Source: Neckera pumila
Taxonomy: Eukaryota; Streptophyta; Bryopsida; Hypnales; Neckeraceae
Direction: 5' to 3'
NCBI GenBank assembly: GCA_963969595.1
Contig: OZ018409.1
Coordinates: 27,231,282-27,295,281, forward strand
Length of the DNA: 64,000 nt
Shown: positions 25,666 through 38,900 of the stretch, one piece after another
Layout of the letters: the number at the start of each line of letters is the position of its first letter
How positions within the stretch are numbered: position 1 is the first letter of the stretch
Notes under the pieces: generated by a model
Seen by the model: the letters and a program-made list of their open reading frames with translations, nothing else
The model's database searches: none
What the model was told of the DNA's origin: nothing
Position numbers and translations under genes: made by a program

Positions 25666-26597
25666 CCCTAAAGTTTTTTGACTATGTTTTCATCAAAACC
25701 GCTCCAAAACTGCCATTTCTAATACAAGTACCAAATTTTAGAAAAAAAACATTTTTGAACACATATAACAGTAGGATCTTGTAGTACACTGGTTTAAGAA
25801 GATGCGGAAAAGATTTCAGAATTTTCCACATGTACATTGCAAGAAAATAGCGTTTGAATTGACGAAAATCCTTTTTTAATCACTGCAAAAATCCAGGCAG
25901 CTACCCTTCACAAGGTCACATTTGTATGAAAAAATGTCCAAAATGGTGGTTACTCTTTGGATTCATTCTTCAAGGCAAGTTGGCTGCATGCTTGAAAATT
26001 TTCAAATCATTTGGAATTGTACAACATATAGGAAAAAAATAGTAAGTAGGAAGAGGTAGAAAATGACTCAAAATACTAAATTGTCAAAATTTTAATTATG
26101 GAATTGAAATATGCCAATCCCAACGGTTGTACTGTTGTAATAAACAATATACACCCAACATTTTTGTTTTATTCAAAAATATTGAAAATTGAGTTAGAGA
26201 AAGGACTTCAAAGTTTATTTTAGAGTAGAGATTCTATAACTTCCCTCAAACTAAGAATACTCATAATTTTTGTTTTGTTAATCAAAATGGAATGATTCAA
26301 AGCTTCCCGCCCATATAAAAATCTAAAGAACCAATTTCAAATACTAATTTTTCAAAAAAGTGTTTTTTAATGAATTTTTTTGAGCTGCCCGAGTTGCCCG
26401 CCGAATGCGAAAAATTACATATCATGCAATAACTTTTTACCCATAAAGTCAAAAGTTATGAAAATTGTTGGGCCTTGAAGCTACTCCTTGGGCACATCTT
26501 GTGTGAAAATTTCAAAGAAAAAAATTAAAATTTCCATTTGTAGTGAGTTGCCCAAAATTGCTATGTTGCCAAAAAACGGTGTTTGGTCCTTCAATGG
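25665..26597 (+). mobile_element. Family A element inserted in the minisatellite
   Basis: Starts at TAATCCCTAAAG followed by TGACTATGTTTTCATCAAAA and ends CCAAAAAACGGTGTTTGGTC with CTTCAATGG outside. It splits the 95-bp array, which resumes at 26.6 kb. Confidence 0.8.
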
Positions 26598-26830
26598 CAA
26601 CGGTTGCAATATTTAATACTACTTGGTCAAATGTTAAAAAAAAATTTGCCTTCTCAAATCCCAGTTGTTAATGGCTATGGTTTTGGGGGTTCAAATTTTC
26701 TTGCAATATTTAATACAATTTGGTCAAATGTTAAAAAAAATTGCCTTTTTAAACCCTAGCCGTTAACGGCCACAATTTTGGGGATTCAAATTTGTTTGCA
26801 AATTATGCTAGAATTTGTTCAGATGCGAAA
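26597..26830 (+). repeat. Minisatellite continuation, 2-3 units
   Basis: The same 95-bp unit, resuming after the family A insertion (GTTGTTAATGGCTATGG, AGCCGTTAACGGCCAC). Confidence 0.93.
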
Positions 26831-28229
26831 AAATTGGGCTTTCTTTGTGCACAATTGTTAATAGATCTTATATTGAATTACATGTTGTACAATACATATA
26901 CATATACATATTAGAATTTTTTAATCTTGGTTTGAATATCATTTCAAAGATATTGATATAGGAAGATCCATAAGCACAGAGATTAATTGTTGTACTTTAG
27001 CTTCTTTCTAAAAATCAGCCAAAGTTACATTTGTATAGCTTTTTAAAGAAAGAGACTGTAAAAAATTTTCTTCATCTTGAAAAGTTAAGGTATCAAGGGC
27101 AAAATCAATTTTAAAGTACCAAGTTCAAAATCAAAAAATCAATATTTTTTGATTATATATGATTTTTTGGATAGTTGTCAGGACTTTTTTGAAGAATGAT
27201 GTCATAAATTTTGCTGCACACTTTGTTACTTGTAGTTACATGGAAGGAAGTGGAATTTTCTATGTGGCCTTGGAAACAATAAGGAAAAGACTATAAATGT
27301 CACGGATGATATTATTAAATCATAGAGTACTTACTAGGTGCAAGAAAAAGCTGCATTTGAGAAAAAAAATTCAAAAATAATGAAGATTTCAAAGTATTTT
27401 TGGCAAGATGTTTTTAGTGTGGAATGGCAACCACCATTTACAAGCATGGGTGCCTATTTTCAACCACAATCATGCGGATGATTTCATTTGGCATTATGTT
27501 GTTGAAAATATTGTTTTGGAACTCAACGAGGACATTGCAACTATGTTGGTAGGATTACATGAAGTCAATTGGTGATTCCTTATATTTCATTATCATTTTT
27601 TTAGAATTTCATTTCATTCCTTAGTCTCCAAACTTTGTTTGGTTTGGACCATTGCAATTGTCACTATTATACCTTTTTATTGTTTGATGTTCACATATGT
27701 TATCACAATAAATCTTGTTTTACTAGGAGAACCAAAAAAACATATTTCCATAAATCTTGTTTTGCTAGGAGAACCAAAAAAACATATTTCCATAAATCTT
27801 GTTCACAAGCTTTAATGCATTCAAAGTATTGCTAGGCAACTACTCTCATATTTGAAAAACTTGTCTCTACAGACGATCTTGTTGCAACTGAAGCCAAGCA
27901 AAAGTCAAAACAAAGAACTTGGTTCACTTTGACTATTGAGTCACTATATGGAATCTTATACTAGGTTCATATAAAAAGTTTTATTTTTCATTTCATGTTT
28001 TTTTTTCAGTTTTTTTAGGTCTTTACTTTGTTCTTGTTGTTAATTTGAATTAGTATTATGTTGCTCTACTATACATAACATTGTCATCATGTGCAATTTT
28101 GCTCATTCTTATACATCATTTACTTTACACAACAAGAATTAGAGGGCATTGCTGTTGCAACTTACAAATTTTCTATGAGAAGCATTCTAATCCAATAGAT
28201 AGGATTGGAAGTGCACTTGATGAATGGAC
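26831..28229. other. AT-rich DNA with a 42-bp tandem repeat
   Basis: No gene seen. At 27709-27807 a 42-bp unit with AATCTTGTTTTGCTAGGAGA repeats about 2.4 times. Confidence 0.65.
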
Positions 28230-28362
28230 GGATCCCGGTGCACGACTGCAAGATCGCCCCCCTAACGGAACTATAGGACCGTTGCCTCCAATGGAATTGT
28301 AAGACCGTAGTATAATTTCATTGTTCTACGGGTCCTGTAAAGAACGGGCATGACAACAGGTT

Positions 28363-28698
28363 CATTAGAGAAAACTTCAGGCCTCTAGAGGGCTGCTCCA
28401 CAACCCTTCGAAGTACTTTGAAATTTGATTTTCCAAGGCTGAAAATTTAATTTCCCCCTATTTCCGCACAACTAAAATTGCAGTGGCAATGGTACATGAA
28501 CCCAATTTTACAAGTTAAAAATTTATGAAAAACAAACAAACAAAAAAAAAAAACACGCGAAGTTTGACTGTTTTGGCAAGCAGTCAGCTTAGCTGACTAC
28601 TCATTGGGGGACTTTTTCAGATTGACAGGCCAAGCTTGGAAATAGCTTGGCATGTCAATCTGAAGTAGCCCTCCAAAGGGCTAATATTTTTTCTAATG
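28363..28698. mobile_element. MITE family B2, copy 1
   Basis: Ends CATTAGAGAAAACTTCAGG and TATTTTTTCTAATG. The interior has a GCTTGGAAATAGC stem (GACAGGCCAAGC against GCTTGGCATGTC). It is inserted in the left arm of the 28.2-29.9 kb foldback. Confidence 0.75.
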
Positions 28699-28804
28699 TA
28701 GGGTTTAGGCGGCGATTTTAGGATTTAAGGTGGTGGCATTTTTGTTTTTTACATTTTGCATGGCTGAGTCCTACTGCATATCTCATGTAGACTGTATTAC
28801 CTCC

Positions 28805-28835
28805 TACCGCCCCTCATGTATATAAAGAACTTATC
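28805..28835 (+). promoter_or_regulatory. TATA-like motif repeated in element arms
   Basis: CCGCCCCTCATGTATATAAA here is matched in inverse in the right arm (about 29.65-29.69 kb) and, diverged, at 24447-24470 (CACCCCACTTGTATAAAGAG). It resembles a core promoter; no downstream gene remains. Confidence 0.35.
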
Positions 28836-29013
28836 TATTCAATTCTAAATGCAAATCATAAATGCTTTTTGAAGAAAAGTGAGAAGATTTTCAAAATGGC
28901 GATTTAATGTCTTGTAGAGAAGGACAACATCCAAACAACTTTTTCAAATTCTATTCAGACAACATTTGTAGTGCAATTGAGACAACGTTTTTCAAAGTTC
29001 TTGTAGGACGTAT

Positions 29014-29340
29014 CATTAGAGCAAAAATTAGCCTTCCGGAGGACCGCTCCAAGTTGACATGCCAAGCTATTCAAAGCTTGGCCTGTCAACTTGGAAAAGT
29101 ACCTCTAGTGAGCAATCAAAGTGTATGACTGCTCGTTGAAGTAGTTAGATTTTGCAATTTATTTTTATTTTTTTTAATAACTTTTTATTTGTAAATTTGG
29201 GTTCCTGTGCCACTGTCATAGTAGTTTCAGCTGCACGGAAATAGGGGAAAAAATAAAATTTCAGACTCAATAAACAAAATTTCAAGATACTAAAGGGGTC
29301 TGAGGAGCAGCCCTCCGGAAGGCTAATTTTTTCTCTAATG
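29014..29340. mobile_element. MITE family B2, copy 2
   Basis: Ends CATTAGAGCAAAAATTAGCC and GGCTAATTTTTTCTCTAATG. It sits at the centre of the 28.2-29.9 kb foldback, so part of that element's loop is this MITE. Confidence 0.8.
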
Positions 29341-29965
29341 AAAGTTTTATCCATGTCCATCTCCTAATCCTATTTTTCAAGGCAGTTTCATTGTTTTATA
29401 GTTCTTGCATAGAGTAAACACTTCAACTGCTTTAGAGTTATCAAATTTTTAATTTGGAAGGGTTGTGCTACTTGTACGTCCTAGAAGAATTTTGAAAATG
29501 TTGTCTCAATTGCGCCACAAATGTTGTCTTAGTAGAATTTGAAAAAGTTGTTTGGATGTTGTCTTTCTCTATAGGACATTAAATCATCATTTTACAAGTC
29601 TTTTCACTTTTCTTCAAAAAACATTTATGATTTGCATTTAGAATTGAGAAGACAAGTTCTTTATATGCATGAGGGGTGGTAGGAGGTAATACAATCCATA
29701 CGGGATATAGTGTAAGACTTAGCCATATAGGACTTCACCCCCTCCTAAACCCATATCCGCCACGTAAAATTCTAAAACCTCCGCCGTATCCATTCTATAC
29801 AGGACCTGTAGAACAATTAAATTGTATTGTGATCTTACAATTCTGTGGGAGGCATGGTTTTGTAGTTCCGTTAGAGGTGCGGTCCTACAGCTGTGCCCCG
29901 GGACCCATTATTTTTCTATGTACAATTCAGTGTGGGCTTATGGGGCCTACTTTGGTGAGCACAAT

Positions 29966-30900
29966 TTAACCCCTAAAGGATTGGATTGCATTTTTGGGCT
30001 ACATAGTAATTTGTAGCAGACTGGTGTAAATGACAATCTGCAAATTTTAGGTTGAAATTATTACAAAAGGTATAGACAAGGAATATCTTCCATTTGCATT
30101 AAATTCTGTGACATTTGGAAGTATGAGTAAAAAGTGGTTGCCCAATATGTTTTTTTTTTTTTGTAAATGGGCAATCCAAACAAATTTTTAAAATCATCTT
30201 TCTAGAAACAAAAGTTTGAAATTATTTTTTTTGATTTATATACATGTAGAAAGCTTTGAATCATTCTATTTTGACCACTGAGATGAAAGTTATGATGAGT
30301 TTTTGTTTGCGGGCAAGTATGGATTCTTTATTCTAAAATGAACTTTGAAGTCTTTTATTTTAATAATTTTTTGATATTTTTTGAAAAAAATAAAAAAATA
30401 AAATACAATGTAAATTGTTTATTATAGCATTGCAACCATTGGGATTGGCATTTTTCTATTCTATAACTAAATTCTTTACAATTTAGTATTTTGAATCATT
30501 CTCTACCTTTTTCTACTTACTATTTTTTTCCTACATATTGTACAATGTCAAATGAAGTGAAATCTTTCAAGCATGTAGTCAACTTGCCTTGAGGAATGCA
30601 TCCAAAGAAGTGCCACCATTTTTTACTTTTTTTCATTTGAATGTGACCTTGTGAAGTGAAGCTACCTTTTTTTTTGCAGGGCCAAAAAAGGATTTCTGCC
30701 CAGTCAAATGCTAATATCTTGGAATCCACACGGTGGAAATTTCTGAAAATTTTTCTACATGTTTTTTGTCAGCATACTACAAGATCCTACGGTTACATGT
30801 GTCCCAAAAAATTTGCTTTCCAAAATTTTTTACTTGTACTTGAAATAGCAGTTTTGGAGCGTTTTTGGTAAAAACATAGTCAAATACATTTAGGGGTTAA
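29966..30900 (-). mobile_element. Family A element, full length
   Basis: Ends TTAACCCCTAAAGGATTGG and CATTTAGGGGTTAA. The 935-bp, AT-rich, non-coding interior has the family landmarks GAAAGCTTTGAATCATTC, GGCACTTCTTTGGATGC in inverse, and CAAAAACGCTCCAAAACTGC in inverse. Confidence 0.85.
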
Positions 30901-32050
30901 CGTCCTGCATAATATAGGATAACACAATGATTGAAAGTATGTACAGTACATTGATTTGCTACCCTAAATCCTAAACTTATTACCAATACATCAATTTGCA
31001 TATTAATGACAAGTAATCTTCTCCTTTGTTCAAAATGTGCTATTCAATTCTCCATCAAACCTTGAAATGTCTGTTTCTACCTATAAGTCTACCTACCTCA
31101 TCAATGACAGTAATAGATATTTTAAGGAACATGCCACTTAACTTAGAACCTTCGAGCTTCCTTGTTTTGCACATTTGCACATAACTTTGTTTGCAGCTAA
31201 AATTATGACGGCAATATTGCGGGAGCAACTAACACGATTTGAAATTACGGAGAATTTCAAACTTTCCTCCTCTGCTGCCGCATCGTTGATGATTCAGGAC
31301 ATTGTCCAGGAATGTCCAAACTCCGCGAGCTCACCATGCATCGCCTTTGATCAGAGTCGCACATCAAATCTGAACCTTATTGCAACAAGATTCTCTGTTT
31401 TCACAAAGAGCATATGATCAGCAGTCACTCTGTTTCAGAACTAAAATTCTTCACAAGTGGATTCTTCTCTACGTCGTCGCGCAAGCTGTTGGAATCCGAT
31501 CGATCGAGGCCGGCCCTTAAGTTAGGTTACACAGTAGTAGTACTCCCAGGTCTTTGATCAGGACGGACTGGCGTGCGCTGGATGCGTCGCCTTCTCGTTG
31601 CGTGTGCTGCTTGCTTAATTAGTTGTTGCGGCGATGAAGCTTGCAATACACGACGACACCCGCCACTATGGCCGAAGCTTCAACACCACGGCCAGGAGCG
31701 GGCGGGCGCCACTCAGTCAAACGGGCATCCTTGCACGTACGGTACCTGCAGGTCGATATTTTCGCTCGTCTCGTACGAGCACTGCTTCATTCCCTGGCCG
31801 GGTCCCCTCGTGTAAGTTATTGCTAGTGGAGCCATTCGGATTCCTTCGTCGATAAGAAAGATCCAATTGAAAGTAATGCAGCTGGGTTAGCTTGCACACC
31901 AGCGCGTTTTTAATCGAGCGTGCATTCGACTTTTCCCGGCTCAGTTACGGTGAAGACGCCGCCTTTGTGATCAGTTTTTGGCTATGGAGTTACTTTGCAG
32001 CTACGATTATTTGTCGCACTCCTTAGTTTTAAAACTCCGGTGCCAGCTGA
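30901..32050. other. Upstream region of the CLC gene
   Basis: No coding gene supported. GC content rises after about 31.5 kb, consistent with promoter and leader sequence of the gene beginning at 32051. Transcription start not determinable. Confidence 0.5.
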
Positions 32051-32907
32051 ATGGGAGTATTCTCAGATTGCGAGTTGCGATTATTGAGAGACGAGATGGA
32101 GGAAGCAGATCATTGTGATTTTGATTTTGATGTGGAAGCTGTTGTTCCGTTGCTCATTGACCATGAGGACGAAGAGAGCATCCCGGGTGAGGAGGAAGAA
32201 GAAGAATTGTCGAATGGAGGATTTCTAGAGCGAAACGAGGATTCAGACCAGGGCGATGTGGCAGTGGAGAGCCTTGACTATGATTCCATTCACAATGTGG
32301 TCCACGACCAGTTACTCACCAAGCAACATCGTCGTCGTCTCTATGGGTCTGAACAAATCCCAATTTCACACTAATCAATGTACCGGAATTTTATTGATCA
32401 TTGCAGCTGATTTATGTCCACCGCGATGCTAAGTGTGGGATCGGTTTGTTTACAAGTACTAGTTTCAGTGGCTTCATTACAATGGTTGAATCGCAATGCA
32501 GGTATACGGGTCTCACACTTGCGAAGTGGTGGATTACAATTCTGATCGGACTTGTTGTGGGTATACCTTTTTCTTATTCTGATTTATTCATGTTTTGACG
32601 CCTCTAGGTTGACAGATTGTTTGATTCTCCTAAGCTGGCGAGTAAATCCAATTTCAGAGTTTGAGGTTGAGCTAAGTCATCGTGTCCGATTTGTAGGATT
32701 GATTGCATTCCTTATCGAATCTTGTCAAGAGGTTATTATCACATCCAAGGTAACCTGCATCCGATTCAGTAAACTTACAATCATAGTGCATGCATGTTTA
32801 GGACGACTTCTTTCTTGCGTAGGTAGGGGCTTCAATGCTGCAACTCATTTCAGTGTGTATATTTACTTTCGATTGGTTCAACGTCGGTAATTCAGGGTGT
32901 TTACATA

Positions 32908-32972
<65 letters not shown>

Positions 32973-35900
32973 ACAGAACTGGTCTATGAATCTCTATGAT
33001 TTGGTATTTGATTGTATAAGCATTCATGCTGCCGCAGAGAGAATGGACAGAGAGATTGCTGCTTGAGCGTGGAAAACTAGGGCTTATCTTTCTGAACTAT
33101 GCGGCCACAAGCGTGGCTCTGGTTCTTCTGTCGAGCTGCTTGGTTATCTTCTGGGCTCCAGCAGCCGCGGGCGGAGGGGTATGCTCTCTGCCTCTTGCTC
33201 AGATCCTGGACAATCCCAGCTGCCGGCCAGGCCATAGAATTAACAATTAGTAGATCGCACTATGGACAGCTGCATAGTTGTTCATAATTTCCCTTGGTAA
33301 TGTAATATTGCTGAAGCTGTTGACATGGTCCGTCCGTATGAACTATTGTTGATACTCCTCTTAATGGTTGAATCCTGCTGGAAACTAATTTATTGCGCAG
33401 GTAACTCTCGTCATGGCGTATCTGAATGGAAATGACATACCCGACTTTTTTCGGCACAGAACTCTCTTTACAAAAGTGTGTTCCTATTTCTGAAATTCCA
33501 CTAATACTTCTCTCCTATAACACTGCTGTATATGTAGAGCTAAACAAAAGTGTGTGCATCTGCTTTCCCATTTCTAATTGATGACGGGTTTCCTCGTCTG
33601 TGATGTTGTATTCGCAGATACTGGGCACTATCTGCACAGTGTCGTCTGGCTTACCGGTGCGCCTCCTTTACACCTGCAGCTCAGCTTGCGCTATCCACGT
33701 TGCAGCTTGTTCTCAGTGCTTGAACATTGCCAGTGGGGTGTACTGCGTGTTTTCGTTCTTGATCATTTGATTTGTTCATTTGGGATTTCATTTTTTCTGA
33801 GCAGCTCCTTACACCTTTCAGTTTGAAGTGGTTACATGCTGATTATTGCCTCGTTCTCGAGCTCAGATTGGACAAGAAGGTCCCATGGTTCACATTGGCG
33901 GTGCAATTGCATCTGAGCTGACGTGGATGCACGGCCCGTCTCCCACAAACAAGTTGCACCAAGACGACGTCGTTCGACCTCCACAGCCTACCTGGCGAGA
34001 AAATGTTTTTAACCAACTTAGACCGAAAGCTTGGGCTTTTGTAAGTGCGAATCAAGAGTGATTATTCCTTGTAGAAGTTCTTTTTCTATTTCACCATTCG
34101 TCACTCTGAATCATCTAATTAATTCAATTTATTGTCGTCTCCAAAATTATACTGAGGGTGGTATTTGTCAGGTTTTAGGGTATGTCATTCTCGAGTAAAT
34201 CGAATTTACGTGTTTCGTGCAATGACGCCATCAAAGTGCAATACAGGAATTCTATAACGATAAGGACCGGCGAGAATTCATTTCGGCTGGAGCCGCAGCT
34301 GGGTATGAGTCTGTTCTTCAGAATCAGGCATAATTCAGTTGACTAAAATTTGCAGAATCGTGTCGCTGTTATCCTTGGTGTTATCTTTGCTATATCGCTG
34401 TTATTGCTTTATTTTAAACTAGATACTAGAGTTCATGTATTGCAAATTTCTTGATGTTTGAATGTCATGTATTTCTTAATGTATCTATATTTGGACTCCA
34501 ACTATTTCCCTCAATCCCCATTTTTACAAGATAAAGTAGAATCATGTGCTATATTTGACAGCTTGGCAGCTGCTTTCGGTGCACCCATTGGCGGAGTCTT
34601 ATTTTCTATGGAGGAAGCTTCCAGTTTCTGGTCCAGAAAGGTTTGCACACTTTGGAGAAGATTGATTCTGTGACTGAATAATTCCATATTCTTTACAGGA
34701 GATAGAACAACAATATGTAACTACTTTTGAGTGAAAATATGTACCTGACCAGTTTTATGTGTTGATGGCTACTTGAGCAGGTCATGTGGCGGTCACTTTT
34801 ATGCACAACGTGTGCCACCATGGTTTTGTCATTGCTCAATCAACGGTATACTCTACTCGGATACACTTTTGATTGATTCTTCAGCTAACAAATCAATTGT
34901 ACTTGCTTCATAGATCATTAACCTCGAGAGCTTCACCTGCCACCCAAAGTATTAACTCCTGCGCATGAAATTACTTTCCGGTTCCAGTACTTTCATCACT
35001 TGTTGCTAATGCTTTATAAAATGGGCTGGAATTTTGTGACAGGCAATTTTCATTCTCGTTACCTGGTACCATCTCCTTCGAAGGTTTAAAGGTAATTATC
35101 ACTGTCGATTAAATTGAATTATGGATTGCTTAGTGATGAGATAAATTCCCACATCTACTATGTTTTTTCAGTGGCTTGCTAACTGCTCCATGTGATCTCG
35201 TCTTGTTTACATTCGCGTCCAATCTTAACATCGTCTCCGTTTTGTGCACGAATATTGTCTGGGTCTAGGTTTCTTTGTCATATCTTTCCCAGGATAAAGA
35301 GGAATGACACTTTTTCATTTGTAGTCGTGGACTGAATGTACCTAAAATATCATGTCAGCATGAAGTGATACAACTACTCTAGGAATTTGCATAGAACGTG
35401 ATCTGTAATCCGTTCCTGAAAATTTAAAAAGATTAGATAGTCATTTCAGAAGTTGTTGATTGGCTTTGCTGGAGGTATCCAAAGTAGAGAATTAGTGTAC
35501 GCACAAATTTTCTGTTCTTCAATATCATGTCTCTGTCTTGAACCAGCCTGAGTTCGATATCATAGACTTGCCGCTACTTGTGGTCACAAGTGCGTTTGCT
35601 GGTGTGATCGGTGCTTTCCTCAACATCTTCCATGACTGGCTTGCTCGATTTCGACCGTCGTCAAAGCACAGGGCTCGGAGGTTTGGTCCTCTCTTGACAA
35701 AATCCTCAATCTACTATTTCCATCATCTTATTTGTTCCCTCTTGTTGTTCATCAAATGCTGCGTGCCGAAGCTGGTACTTAGATCAGAAGGTTGCTCTTA
35801 TATTCTCAAATCTGCACAGCATGCATGTCATGCGGGGACATCATCTAGTTCATGATTTCAGTTTGCAGTTCACTGAGACTATACTTCCTTCTTGACATTT

Positions 35901-38900
35901 GTTTTGCAAATCTGAAAACAGTTTAAATATCGTCATCAGGTGTCAGATTTTGAGTTTCACAAAGAGGTGTTTATTAATTTTTTGTTATTTCTGTTGAGCA
36001 AGGATGCAGGGTGCTGGAGGCTTGTCTTTTCACATTCATTTCAGCCATCGCCATTTTCATGTTGCCCCACTATTTTGGACATTGTCTACCCATCCAGAAA
36101 GGGTATGTGGATCGCAGAGCATTACTTATAGCTCAGAAATGGTATCCTGGAATTCTTTCTTTACAGTTCTATAAAGTTATTACAATAGTTTTCTCTGCAT
36201 AGTAATTCGTGATCTTTGAAATTGTCACTCCTAGGGCTCACTTCTCTTCTGGATGTGAGGTTGTGTACGATCTAATAACTTTATATAATATGAATAATTT
36301 TATATTCTGCAGACAAGAGGGCAAAGAGTATTGGTACAGATATACGTGTCCGCTACCAGATCCGGAGACAGGGGTCCAATACTACAATGACCTAGCTTCT
36401 CTCTACTTTGCCGTTCCAAGTCAGGTTCTTTTAAGACATCTCACTTGAAATGTTTGACTGTTGAATATACCGGTAATCGAAATGTGTGCTCACTTTTATA
36501 GGAATTTTGCCTTTGTGGAGGACTTGGGTATTCTTATGTTGAATGGCAGTCTCTTGATTAATTAATTAGTTTGACTAGTTTGAACTCGACGTTGAAAAAG
36601 AATACTGTTGGCTCGTTTCAGACAATTCAACAGCTTCTCGCATTAGGAGCGGGTGCTGGTGATTCTCCATTCTCCATTCCTAGTCTGGCCATTCACTCGA
36701 GTTCTTTTTTGTTTCTGTTCATTTTAGCCTACGGCATTGCGACTCCAGGCGGCATTTTCATGCCTTCCATCATGGTACGTACTCTTTTTCCCCGTTCGTA
36801 TCATGCTATACAGGCCTTGGTATGCAATCACATCTCAAATGCAGGGCTTTGATTTTCTGCTGTCAGCTTGTTTGAAATTATGTCAGAAAGAACGCAAGCA
36901 TGATAAATTGTACATGCTTTGCACGCTGAGAGGGATTCATGAGAGCTGTACGTTCAGAAGCTAGTGAAGAACCCTAGGAATTTCCTCACTTCTCACTCAC
37001 GTTGACTGCTAATCAGGTTGGCGCATCGTTTGGAGCATGTCTGGGGCGCGTTTTTGAGCTCTTCTTCCCACGGTTAGAGACTCATCAGTACATACTTTTG
37101 TTAGACTTGACAGCTATTCAATACAGTTCCTTCCTTTTTTTAGTGATTCAGACTTTTTGTATATTTTTTTGTGAAAATTTCAAATTACCATGAATTTTTG
37201 AAGAAAAAATGAAGAAAATTCATATGAATTAGTTTGAATGTTTGTAGCTTGAAGAAAACTGCTTGCTCATCTACGAGCTTTGAGCTTCAATATATCATAT
37301 GAAATACTATTCTTCAAATCTGAACCAGTTTGAAATGAGTGTAGAGTAGTTCTTAGCACATTTGGATTGTATTGCCACGGCATTAACTAACTTCATACAT
37401 AAGTTTTCGGTGCCAGGCATAAGCTTACTCAGGTCCTCTATTCATGACATGATGAATGTCCTGGCATCTGGTGATTGGTTTGCAGGTGGACAATACAACC
37501 GGGAATGCATGCGCTTGTGGGGGCGACTGCTATGCTTGGTGGAGTTTTTCGATCCTCCATTTCTTTGGTAAACTAGTGCGGTGTTAAATTCTTATCCAGT
37601 TCTAAGCATTAATCTGTCTTTACTTCGGACGAAGAATAGGATATTGATCTTGGAACAAGTTGAACTCTTTTGAAATGGGCCCCTTGTTCTATTTGGCTAC
37701 CCCTGTGTGTAGACGTGGAGAAAGTATGCTGAATGTGTACATGAATCCATTTCCGTTGATGGGATAACGCAGAATTGTGGTATAGTAACGAAGTTTTAGG
37801 TGGCAAATGCGTGCAGGTGGTGATCATGGTAGAGGGCACAGGGGGGATCGAGTTCTTATTGCCAATTATACTTGCGATTGTCCTCTCCAATTGGGTTGCC
37901 CATCACATTCATTCTGCAGGGGCGTATGAATCCGACTTGGAGCGAATTGGTGGGGTCCATTTTCTGCAAAGTGAGCCTTCACAAAGGCTTCACTTGATCA
38001 CGGCTCGGGATATCATGGCGCCAGATGTGATATGTTTTAACGAGGTAATCGCAACCTCGAGACTGAAATGATATAGAGATCGTCAATAATTCTACTGAGG
38101 GATTAATACCAATTATATGTCAGTAATCGATTGGTTAAGACTCACATTTTATCGGGTTTTCTTTTTCAGACCACGTCCGTGGCAGAGGTGGTGGGAGTAC
38201 TTCGGGAAACATGCCACAATGGCTTCCCTATCATTCGACACACCAATGGACATGCTGATCACCAGGATGGTCAGATTGTGGGTGTAATGTTGAGGCATCA
38301 GATATTGCTGTTATTAGAGAAACGAGCCTTTCTTGAAATGGATACCCAAATGTTGCGTTGTCACGGCAGCGGTAATTATTTACAATTGCCGCGGTTGAAG
38401 AAGGAGCACAGTTTGTTGGACCGACTCATGCATGTGTACCACCACAGTCATCATCCCCATCGGCGATACTTAAGCTCACGACCTGAAGCAGTCGATGAAT
38501 TAGAAATTGATGAACTGCTCTTTAAGGTATGACTAATCTCTCACTTCCAGCTGTAATCATGTTACAGAAATCGTTGCGAAGACGTGATTGACTGAGATAC
38601 TGATCGACTGTTACGTCTCTATGACGCATTTTGAGGATAGGAAATGATCTAGTTCCTTGTTGATCGACATGGAGATCATGACCTTCGTTTTCTCGTCAGT
38701 TCATAGTAGTCTCGTGGCGTGCATTATTCCAGGACTTCTTACAACCAACTATGAACGGCAGCAGTAGCACTCGAAGCCTTGAAGAAGGTAATTGTAAGGG
38801 CCAGGATATTCACCAGGCTTCGCAATGTTCTGACAAAGAATTAGCAATTGATTTCCGGCCATGGATGAACCGCGCTCCTTTAACGGTACAACGTTGAAAA

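Larger units (their letters stand above)
28230..29910. mobile_element. Large foldback (long-TIR) element
   Basis: The left arm runs 28230-29005, interrupted by the B2 MITE at 28363-28698. The right arm runs about 29450-29910 and is its inverse. Outer ends: CCCGGTGCACGACTGCAAGA against the inverse of CTACAGCTGTGCCCCGGGA. Shared inner blocks include AATTGTAAGA, TTGTTCTACRGGTCCTGTA and CCTCCTACC.CCCTCATG, a TATATAAAGAAC motif, and AACATCCAAACAACTTTTTC. No transposase frame. Confidence 0.78.

Noticed and set aside
31175..31417. 80-codon plus frame upstream of the CLC gene
   Set aside because: No domain and no link in phase to CLC exon 1; probably chance.
34862..34960. Alternative CLC exon after TTCATAG giving [12 protein letters not shown]
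   Set aside because: It breaks phase after exon 10. Joining to 35043 gives in-phase [16 protein letters not shown], which fits the family.
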